Of a DNA stretch of 64,000 nt, positions 55,010 through 64,000 are shown piece by piece. The translations under genes and the position numbers were made by a program. The stretch lies in contig NC_091664.1 of the NCBI RefSeq assembly GCF_042453785.1, positions 30,924,501 through 30,988,500 on the forward strand, read 5' to 3'. Position 1 is the first letter of the stretch; each line of letters opens with the position of its first letter. This stretch comes from Malus domestica. Its lineage: Eukaryota; Streptophyta; Magnoliopsida; Rosales; Rosaceae. The notes beneath the pieces are model-generated. The model was given only the letters and a program-made list of their open reading frames with translations, had not been told where the DNA came from and ran no database searches.

Positions 55010-55549
55010 TGTCACGGGATGACTCTTTAAGCCTTCCGCCCGTGCGGCACTTAGACTTGAATACCTCGATGAACAAGCTAAGTAAGCCTTCGAAGCCTCG
55101 CTTCCCCGGATCGAATCACAAAGAAAGCTAAGATAGCTTGGAGAATGCTAAAATCACTTAGAAGATGGGAGAAATGAAGCTTTGTATTGAAACTTAAGAG
55201 AACTTTACAATTGCTTACAATTCTTGGATCGTTTGGCCAAATGGCCTTACCTCCTATTTATAGGCCTAAGTCACCTCCTCAATGGAGGGTTCTAGAATCC
55301 CCTACTTACATCCAAAAATATCTAGCATAGTTCTAGATACAACTTGCCTAATCTAGATTATTCTAGGTGAGGCTTAAATATGTACACTTGTGTGGAATGT
55401 TCTGGAATGCCCTAGATTATCTTGAATGCTCCGCCACGTTCTTGATTTCTCCGGGACGTTCCAGAAGCTTCCATGAAGACATGGCTTCATGGGCTTAGAT
55501 ATATGATGTCTTGGGCATTTTCTTTGTTTTTAACATGCGGCCCGTGACA
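55010..55549 (-). repeat. 3' LTR of the chromovirus
   Basis: 540 bp, starting TGTCACGGG and ending CCCGTGACA, identical by eye to the other LTR. Confidence 0.95.
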
Positions 55550-55562
55550 TCCTCCCCCACTT
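55550..55562 (-). other. Polypurine tract
   Basis: On the minus strand the purine run AAGTGGGGGAGGA lies directly before the 3' LTR. Confidence 0.85.
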
Positions 55563-58500
55563 AAGCCGTCGACGTCCTCGTCGACTCTTGCCTCTCGAAT
55601 GTCTGAATCAAGTCCTTATATTGCCATAAGGACGTCTCCTTCTCCCAGGTTGCTTCGGAGTATGGTAGCCCCTTCCATTTGACAAAGTACTCCACATGCT
55701 TTGGTTGTCTTGGTCGCACCACGACACGCTTGGCTTCAATGCTCTCCACTTCTTTGTCAAATGCCTCCGTCATCAAAGGGGGTGCTCGATGAGACTCACC
55801 TCGACTTGGTTCTTCATCGTCCGCATGATAAGGCTTCAAGTTGCTCACATGGAACACCGGGTGAAACTTGAGGCGGGGTGGGAGTTCCACAACATAAGCA
55901 GCTTTGCCAACCTTCTTGATGATAGGGAATGGTCCCTCATATTTCCGCAACAAGCTCTTGTGCAAGCCACGAGTACTCTTGTGCTGAGACGCATTGAGCT
56001 TCACAAAAACTTGGTCGCCGGTTTGGAACTCCACATTCCTTCGCTTACGATCCGCCCATTTCTTCATCTTCTTTGAAGCCTTCTCCAAATGAGCTCGAGC
56101 AAGTTCGTGGGCTAATTGCCACTCCTTAGCGGTTTTGAAAGCGGCTGGACTATTCCCCGTGTAGCCAGTCACGACCGTGTTCGGGGTCAAGGGTTGTTGC
56201 CCTATAGCCAACTCGAACGGACTTTTCCCCGTCGACTCCGAACGTTGCAAGTTATAAGAGAATTGGGCAACATCAAGTAACTTAGCCCAATCTCGTTGAT
56301 TGGCACTAACATAGTGCCGCAAATAAGTCTCCAACAATGCATTAACCCGCTCCGTTTGTCCATCAGTTTGGGGATGAAAAGCTGTGGAGAAGTCTAACTT
56401 TGAGCCAAGTAGCTTGAAGAGCTCCTTCCAAAATCTACCTGTGAAGCAAGCATCTCGATCGCTGACTATGCTCCTCGGAACACCCCAATACTTCACCACG
56501 TGCTTTAGAAACAAACGTGCAGCTACTTCGGCTGTACACTCCACGGGTGCGGGTATGAAAGTGGCATACTTGGTGAATCTATCGACCACGACGAAGATAG
56601 ATCCACATCCATCAGACTTGGGCAAATGTGTGATGAAATCCATGGTCAAACACTCCTATGGTCTTGATGGGGTGGGAAGTGGTTCCAACAGTCCTCCCGG
56701 TTGCCTTTGTTCCACTTTGTCTTGTTGGCACACAAGACAAGTCTTCACGTATGAATCTACATCATCCCGCATTTGTGGCCAATAATAAGCATCGCTCACC
56801 AAAGCCAACGTGCGGTGAGTGCCAGGATGTCCTGCCCACATTGAGTCATGGCACTCCTTAAGGATTTCTTTCCTTAAGCTTCCCCACTTTGGGATGTAGA
56901 TCCGCTTGCCCTTGGTGTATAGCAAGCCGTCCTCAAGCCAAAACCTTCTTGTCTTCCCATCCTTGACAAACTCCACAATGTTCTTGGCTTGGACGTCATG
57001 TGATAAACCTTCTCGGACACGGCCCAAGAGATGGCTTTGCGGCTTGAGTACCGTAGCCATTAACTCTACTCGTCTACTTAGAGCATCGGCCACCACGTTC
57101 TCCTTTCCTTGCTTGTACTCTAGCTTGTAATCAAACTCCGCTAAGAACTCTTGCCACCTTGCTTGCTTAGGTGTGAGCTTTTGTTGGGTTTGAAAGTAGC
57201 TAGTGGCAACGTTGTCCGTCTTGATGATGAATGGGGTACCAAGCAAGTAATGCCTCCAAACTCTAAGGCAATGGACGATGGCGGTCATCTCCTTTTCATG
57301 GGTCGTGTACCTCTTCTCGGCATTGTTTAGCTTGCGACTTTCATAGGCTATCGGATGTCCCTCTTGCATCAACACTCCTCCTATGGCAAAGTCGGAAGCA
57401 TCAGTGTGCAACTCGAATGGCTTACTAAGGTCGGGCAACCTTAGTACAGGCTCCTCCATTAGGGCCTTCTTCAGCCTCTCAAAGGCCTCTTGACACCGGT
57501 CCGTCCATTCCCATGCCTTGTTCTTCTTAAGAAGGTCTGTTAAGGGTGCCGCTATGGCTGAATACCCTTTTATGAATCTCCGATAGTAGTTGGCTAGCCC
57601 CAGAAAAGATCGTAGTGTTGGTACCTTGGTCGGCGGTTCCCACTCTTGAATGGCCTTGATCTTGCCCTTTTCCATCATAAGTTTCCCCTCCTTTATCTTG
57701 TGGCCAAGAAATTCTACTTCTTTTGTGGCAAAGGAGCATTTCTCCTTCTTGACATAGAGTTCATGCTCCCGAAGGGTCTTGAACACTATGCGCAAGTGCT
57801 TGACGTGCTCCTCCAATGTCTTGCTATAGACAACGATATCATCAATGTAAACCACGACAAACTTGTCAAGATAAGGATGGAATACCTTGTTCATCAATGT
57901 GCAGAATGTTGCGGGGGCATTGGTCAGACCAAATGGCATGACTTTATACTCGAACGATCCATATCTGGTCACCATCGCCGTCTTCGATTCGTCTCCAGAG
58001 GCTATCCTCACTTGGTAGTATCCCGATCGAAGATCTAACTTTGTGAAGTACCTTGCTCCACCAAGTTGATCGAATAAGTCGGCGATCAACGGAAGTGGGT
58101 ACTTGTTCTTGATGGTAATCTTGTTCAATGCTCTATAGTCGATGCACAACCTTAGGCTACCTTCTTTCTTGCGTTGGAACAAGACGGGTGCACCATATGG
58201 GGACTTGGAGGGTTGGATGTAGCCAGCATCAAGTAGCTCGTTGAGTTGCTTCCTCAATTCCTCCAACTCGAGTGGCGACATCCTATAAGGTGATTTGGAG
58301 GGAGGCTTAGCACCAGGCTCCAACTCAATTGCATGGTCGACCTCTCTCCTTGGTGGCAACTTCTTTGGCAGTTCCTTAGGCATCACGTCCGCAAACTCCA
58401 CAAGGACGTCTTCCACTTGTTTCGGCAAAGGCCCGTACTTCTCCTCCCCTTCATTCAACATTAGGGTTGCAAGAAATGTGGCCTCGCCTTTCTTCCAAGA

Positions 58501-60254
58501 CTTGGCAAATTGAATTGCCGACAAGTGCTGGGTACACTTCTTGGCTTGCCTTTCCAATGGCACCAGGCAAGGTTGTCTTCCGTCGGCCAGGATACAGAAA
58601 ATATTGTAGAAGGGAATGGGAAAGGCTCGTACCTTGTCCATGAACTCTAACCCAATGACTACGCCATAGTCGTCCATCTTGACTACGGTGAAGTCGATCG
58701 TTCCCTTCCATGTGCCAATATCTACGTGCACATTACGCGCAACTCCAACAATAGGGGTGGCAGCGGAATTTACCGTCTTCACGCTACCGGGCTCCTTTGT
58801 GACTCGGAGGCCAAGCCTTGTGGCTTCCTCCGACGTCATGAAGTTGTGTGTTGCTCCCGTGTCCACCAACACACGCGTCGTCTTGTCACCAGTCTTGACG
58901 TCGACGAACAATGATCCTCCCCCAACTTGAGCCTTAGGTTGTGGGAGGGTTGTCTGGATGGCATTCAGTAGACGGATGCATCCCATCGTTGCATCGTTAC
59001 TCTCCTCGGCCTTGTCCTCCTTGAAGGCCATGGCCTTAAGGGCCTTCTTTTGTGGGCAATCTCGCATCATGTGAGGGCCGTCGCATAGGTAACAAGTGGG
59101 TTGCCAAGACTTACCTTTGCCTTTGTCATGCTTATCGGCTTTCTTCTCCTTCGGTTTGCTTGTCTCGGCCTTGTCCTTCGGCTTATGTTCTCCCCCACTT
59201 CTCTCATGGTTACCCCTCTTCCTCGTGGACTTGGAATCACCTTGGTGGCTTGATTTAAACTCAATCAAGGATTCAGCGGCGGCAATGGCATCAGACAATG
59301 TTTGCACGTGCCTCCTTTGTAGTTCGAGTTTTGCCCAATTTTGCAGTCCACTCATGAAGTACATGAGCTTGTCTTCCTCTAACATGTTGGGCACCTCGAA
59401 TAACAAGCTCACGAAGGCGTTGACATAGTCTTTGACGCTCCCCGTTTGCTTGAGCCACCTTAGTTTCTCCTTGGCTTCGTACTTGGCATTTTGGGGATAG
59501 AAGTGCAACATAAGATCTTTCTTAAATTCATCCCAAGTGGTGAGAGAGAACGTACCTTGCTCAATCTCCATGCTTCGGCGACGCCACCACATAAGGGCAT
59601 TGTCAGCTAAGAACATGGTTGCCGTTAAGATTTTGGACTCGTCATCTTCAAGCTTTAGGTACTTGAAGTATCGCTCCACGTTCCACACGAATGTGTCGAG
59701 CTCCTTTGCTTCCCTCTTCCCATTATAGGATTTGGGTTTAAAGGAGTCGATTACCTTGGAGTCCAACGCCTTGATTTCCCTCGACCCTTGCACGAATTGC
59801 TTCACGACTGCTTCTTTACAAAACGCCACATCTCCCTTAAGTTCCCTTGTGTCCTTTATCTCTTCTTGAAGCGCCACAAACCTTGCCTCTATGTTGTCAA
59901 GGTGAACCTGGACTTCCCTCCGCATCTTGTCTGCCATGGTGTTGAGAGCGCCAAGGAGCTCATCTCGTAGCCCTTCCACCAAGCCACGCAATTCATCCTT
60001 ACCATTGTCCACCATGGTTTGGATTTCCTCCTTGTCGACAACATCCTCATCAAGTCGAGTATCGAACTCGAGTATGGTTCGTTCCACCTTCTCGAGTCGC
60101 TCTTCCATGGTCTCCATCGATGCTTGCAAGTCCTTTAACTTTGGCTTGCTCTTGGCAACGTCTTGGACCTTGGTAGTACGCTCCCTTTGGTCGGAGACTC
60201 CGGACACCATCTCTCCACTTGCCATATCCTACTTTCCTTCAAGTGATTCACGAG

Positions 60255-60270
60255 CTTGGCTCTGATACCA
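60255..60270 (-). other. Primer-binding site for initiator tRNA-Met
   Basis: TGGTATCAGAGCCAAG on the minus strand, two bases after the 5' LTR, is the standard plant iMet primer-binding sequence. Confidence 0.88.
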
Positions 60271-60272
60271 GC

Positions 60273-60812
60273 TGTCACGGGATGACTCTTTAAGCCTTCC
60301 GCCCGTGCGGCACTTAGACTTGAATACCTCGATGAACAAGCTAAGTAAGCCTTCGAAGCCTCGCTTCCCCGGATCGAATCACAAAGAAAGCTAAGATAGC
60401 TTGGAGAATGCTAAAATCACTTAGAAGATGGGAGAAATGAAGCTTTGTATTGAAACTTAAGAGAACTTTACAATTGCTTACAATTCTTGGATCGTTTGGC
60501 CAAATGGCCTTACCTCCTATTTATAGGCCTAAGTCACCTCCTCAATGGAGGGTTCTAGAATCCCCTACTTACATCCAAAAATATCTAGCATAGTTCTAGA
60601 TACAACTTGCCTAATCTAGATTATTCTAGGTGAGGCTTAAATATGTACACTTGTGTGGAATGTTCTGGAATGCCCTAGATTATCTTGAATGCTCCGCCAC
60701 GTTCTTGATTTCTCCGGGACGTTCCAGAAGCTTCCATGAAGACATGGCTTCATGGGCTTAGATATATGATGTCTTGGGCATTTTCTTTGTTTTTAACATG
60801 CGGCCCGTGACA
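60273..60812 (-). repeat. 5' LTR of the chromovirus
   Basis: 540 bp, TGTCACGGG to CCCGTGACA. It contains a TATTTATAGG-type TATA region (about 60518-60527, best read on the minus strand as CCTATAAATA). Confidence 0.95.
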
Positions 60813-60906
60813 CTAGGTAAAAAAAACTATACCTGTGATAACAGATCTCCCGGTTTATAACGTTTTACAACGAGTATTCAAAGGTGAAAGGAATAATTAA
60901 ATAATT

Positions 60907-60967
60907 ATTCAAGAGAATTGTAACCACGGTTGATGATCAGGGTTTGGCCACTTATAATGTCAAAGTA
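60907..60967 (+). pseudogene. Subtilase C-terminal fossil, unit 3
   Basis: Only the segment reading RIVTTVDDQGLATYNVKV remains, matching the start of the fossils at 43276 and 48597. The rest was deleted before gene C. Confidence 0.65.
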
Positions 60968-60992
60968 GAAAGTTTTGGGCAAGTTAAACTTC

Positions 60993-62817
60993 CTACGCTC
61001 TTTTGGGCCTGACTTCAATCCCCTGAACAATAAGGCCTCTCTTCATTCTATGAAGGTCAACATCCATACATGTCATCTCCATTAACCCCCCATCTTCTTC
61101 TCCTGGACAGAAAAACTCTCCAATCTCCACCTCCAGCCAGCCGTCGGGCCTTTTCTTTGGATATTGAGTTTCATCGATTTCCATGGGTCTCCCGGTAATG
61201 TTTTGTCTCCCCAGAAACACAATGCGCTTACTACTAGTCTGTTCTTCCCCAAAAAGTCCTACCTTGACCTCCAAGGGATCGTCACGATCAAATCCTCTAG
61301 CCCTTTCACTTAACATGAACACAAGATAAGCTTTGTAGACAGTGGAGGGGGAAAGAATCCGTGTATCAATTTTGCCACGGATCTCAAGCCACCAAACAAC
61401 TACAAGCGCAGCCACCTCCTCAAACCTGTTTCATTTAACATGACATATACTAATTAATTGCCTAATTACACACATAAACAAATATTTCAATCTATATATA
61501 TACATCGCTAAAACAAATCCAACCGCAGAATAAGCACGATATGGAAACGCTTTCTCAACATCTTAAAAGCGTAGCTGTTAGCTTAATCAAACCAACAAAA
61601 CGTAAGATGAATGAAGAAGTTTACAGACCTGGAGTTGGCAAGAGAAATCCATTTCCAGTACTCAGGATTATCACCCCAAATAATCATAAGGTCCTTCGGC
61701 GATATCATGTAACATTTTTTCCCACTCCATTTGTCCAGAGTAAAACTCTGCATATATAGATCATAGAAACAGATTGGAAAAGGTTACAAAAACTTATTCT
61801 GGCTAGTTTTTCATGCATTAGTTCCAGCAGGCACGATCTCAAAGTCTAAAGTCATATTTTCATATTAATATATGAAGGTGTATTCAATTGAGAATTTGAG
61901 ACTTTAATAGATTTATAAATCCATCCATAGATTTTTATGGAGTTTAATTGATTTATAGAAATTCCATAAAAATATTTGATTCAATTTCCTCGAAATCTCA
62001 TGGGGAGATGTTAGATTTGTGAATGTTTAAAATACACTACAAAATCTCTTCAATTCCATCTAATTCCTCAACATTCTCAAATTCTTTATAATCAATTTCT
62101 AATTGAATACACCTGAAATGTTATAAACTTCTTTAAAATCCTAATTGAATACACCTAGATTTATAAGGATTTTAATAAACTATCTTAAAATTTTAATTGA
62201 ATACACCTTAAATTTCAGATAATTACTTAAAATCCTGATTGAATACAACCCCTAAAACTTTATCAGAAAGTAGAGAGAAACAAATAAAATCTTCAAATAT
62301 ATTCATGTTTCAAATTTTGGGAGCTATCCCTAATCCCACCACAAAAGCGAAAAAGAATGTATAAAATTACCATTTTGCCGTCGTCAACGAGGACAGGGTT
62401 TTCGCAGAGAGTGAGGTAAAGCTTCTTCTCGGAGGAGGAGGAGTGAGATAGGATGGAGGGGATATCAGGGGGAAGGAACTTGTCCCAAACAGCGTCGGAA
62501 TCGGCCGACGACATGAAACTCCTAGACACCGCCGAAAACCTGTACGCGTCTTGAGGCGTCGTTAAGGAGACGACGTTAGCTATGCATCCTTCGGGCAACT
62601 CCTGCAGATCCATGTGAACGTGATGATCATCGTCATCGAGTTCCATCGACACCGGCGTCCCGCAGCCCCCGCAGGTGATTCCTTCTTCTCCTCCTCCTGA
62701 TGCACCGGCGTCGACTGTCTTCTTTTGCATCTCTGGGTGATCTCCGCGGCGGAGTCTCTTCATGTTTTCCGTCTTTTGCATCTCTGGGTGATCTCCGCCG
62801 CGGTGGAGTCTCTTCAT
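60993..62817 (-). CDS. C gene, B-type PP2 F-box protein (unit 3), three exons
   Basis: Exons 62371-62817, 61629-61747 and 60993-61425 give 332 aa with conserved phases. The F-box (MDLQELPEGCIANVVSLTTP, DAVWDKFLPP) and PP2 domain (KWSGKKCYMISPKDL, YWKWISLANSR, WWLEIRGKIDTRILSPSTVY, EIGEFFCPGEEDGG) are complete. A 54-nt tandem duplication at the start repeats the block MKRL-RGGDHPEMQK, so ATGs at 62817 and 62763 are both usable. The serine run is shorter than in B. Intron 1 contains the same MITE as B'. Presumed SCF-adaptor role as for the others. Confidence 0.92.
61876..62252. mobile_element. MITE in intron 1 of gene C
   Basis: Orthologous in position to the one in B' (49901-50303), sharing the 'ggtgtattcaattgagaattt' left end. 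It is shorter by internal deletions, with a right end 'ttgaatacaacccc'. Confidence 0.72.
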
Positions 62818-63240
62818 GTTTTCCGTCTGTCTGTGTCGTTGACTCTCGTGTTGTACGTGTTCTGTTGTGTGTAAGAAACTTATAATATTTGTAGGGAAAC
62901 AGGCCTTGGGCGTTAGCGCACGGTGTTTTACTTTTCTAATGTTGACAAACGCTACACCGTCTAGAAAACTATATTAGAAATTTGTACCGCGATTTGCTCC
63001 GGGATTAAAAATTATATGAAATATTTGATAGCTTCAATTTTCATAAACAATGTTTGTGTGAAAAACAGAGAATTACGAATGGCAATGCAATTTATACGTA
63101 ACCTTATCATGATCGGAACAAACTTAGATACCAAAAAATTAAAATTCTATTTTATCAAAGTGTAAAGAGATAATTGTTTATTCAAAAAAGTTGGACCAAT
63201 GATAACGGCATAAATTACAAATGCAGTATTGAGAGTATAC
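62818..63240. other. Upstream flank of gene C and spacer
   Basis: The first 150 bases match the upstream regions of B and B'. After that nothing was recognised. Confidence 0.5.
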
Positions 63241-63398
63241 CAGTCCAACTAAGCTTGCTACAGGCTAAACAATGTTGAAAAACATCATTAGCTTTTTCAA
63301 GTGCTATATGCAATGAATGTAATTGGATAAGACTTGTTCCTAGTTTGAGGTGTTTCCAAAGAAAACTGTTGTCGTCTCTTGGAAAGTTGTGAATACAA
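63241..63398 (-). pseudogene. Isolated exon resembling a U-box/ARM protein N-terminal region
   Basis: On the minus strand, between an AG acceptor and a GT donor, the frame reads FLWKHLKLGTSLIQLHSLHI, ALEKANDVFQHCLACSKLSW. This is like the LCSLHIALEKAK..LQ.CSECSKLYL segment of plant PUB U-box proteins of the PUB6/PUB45 group. No neighbouring exons were found within the window, so it may be a gene fragment. Identification is from memory of the motif and is tentative. Confidence 0.38.
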
Positions 63399-64000
63399 CT
63401 GCAAAAGATAAAAAAGACAGTTAGCCAATGATTAAAAAAAAATATGCATAAAAAGTTCAAATTTGAGTTTTAGGAGAGAGGGTGGAGAGAGAGGTGAAGT
63501 CACCTTATAACCGGAGATCAAATGTACTTTTTCCAATTATTGAGATGGTAATTCAACTTGTGAAATTCTGAAAGCAAACATTTAAATCAAGCTTAATCAA
63601 AATTTAGTACGAAATGTTAATTAGAAATGTGTTAAAATAGAAGTAAAAAATATTGAAACTTGCCTAATGTGATGGGTACAATTTTACCACATGTTTTTGG
63701 AAAATATACCGATGTGACATACCATATGTTGATCTTGCCTTCTTGGAAGTAATATTAGTCGTTGATTACCAGGTAGCATAAATTTGTACAATATTTTATA
63801 AATTATGAGACAAATTATTATGTCAAAGTTGTGTGCTAAAAAATCATTTATACTTCTATATTGACGCAAGTTATGATTTTAATTTGTATATACCTTGATG
63901 GAGTCATTTTGTGTATGTGTTTCTTATATTAATCATCCATGCTATGTGAAAAGTTAATTCTAAGTTCTGCAGAAAGTCGCAAAGAAATGAAGTATAAAAT
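63399..64000. other. AT-rich end of the window, nothing recognised
   Basis: No coding frame with a domain, no transposon end and no RNA gene were seen. Confidence 0.45.

Larger units (their letters stand above)
55010..60812 (-). mobile_element. Near-whole Ty3/gypsy chromovirus, young insertion
   Basis: A 5.8-kb LTR retrotransposon on the minus strand, with 540-bp LTRs at both ends, a tRNA-iMet primer-binding site, a polypurine tract and an internal coding region (about 55561-60225). In order it shows gag with a CCHC knuckle, aspartic protease (LVDTGATH), reverse transcriptase ([10 protein letters not shown]), RNase H ([10 protein letters not shown]), integrase with an HHCC zinc region and catalytic core, and a C-terminal chromodomain (VEYFVKWKG), which defines the chromovirus clade. 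The coding region carries about one interruption. A 4-bp CTAG is found on both sides. The two LTRs read identical, so insertion is very recent on an evolutionary scale. It landed between the A-flank remnant and the subtilase fossil of unit 3. Confidence 0.95.

Overview
This is a plant nuclear window from a dicot, most probably a Rosaceae genome of the apple/pear type. That placement is an inference from gene style (short-intron eudicot genes, plant-only families such as PP2-type F-box proteins, SBT1 subtilases and MUSTANG) and from the repeat families, not from a database match.

Region 1 (about 1-15.8 kb) is ordinary gene space: a cut-off LTR at the left edge, a 629-bp non-autonomous hAT element, an intact three-exon PP2-type F-box gene (3316-5079), a single-coding-exon MUSTANG-type domesticated Mutator transposase (7945-9735), a complete 12-exon cytosolic tryptophan-tRNA ligase on the minus strand (10355-13656), and a divergent PHD-like cysteine-rich gene (14635-15669).

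Region 2 (15.8-38.8 kb) is repeat-rich. It holds a perfect-looking 208-bp tandem duplication, an old LTR-like tandem-repeat block, a 5'-truncated RTE-type LINE, a SUMO-like gene (21951-22268), and a duplicated module made of a SUMO-like pseudogene followed by an intronless SBT1-type subtilase. The two subtilases (24216-26510 and 33122-35416) are each 764 aa and about 96% identical. The second copy's upstream region has been rebuilt by two solo LTRs, a complete TRIM element and a tandem expansion of a promoter-proximal 68-bp segment. Small hAT-type elements with 8-bp target duplications follow.

Region 3 (39-62.9 kb) is a three-fold segmental duplication on the minus strand. Each unit had an A-type PP2 F-box gene, a plus-strand fossil of a subtilase C-terminus, and a B-type PP2 F-box gene. 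Unit 1: A is interrupted in exon 2 by a solo LTR, B (43749-45196) is intact. Unit 2: A' has lost exon 3 and carries a MITE and a poly(A) retroposon, B' (49054-50843) is intact but shorter. Unit 3: only the A upstream flank remains, and a young, near-whole Ty3/gypsy chromovirus with 540-bp LTRs that read identical (55010-60812) sits between it and the intact gene C (60993-62817). Between units 2 and 3 lies a 1.56-kb hAT-like element (51072-52635) that has carried in a host arabinogalactan-peptide-like gene, and the 3' end of an unrecognised multi-exon gene.

Because the duplicates provide empty sites for one another, many insertions can be delimited to the base by comparison inside this window. 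No new enzymatic system was found. The strongest leads are the gene-capturing hAT-like element, the complete TRIM in a subtilase upstream region, and the PP2/subtilase-fossil array.
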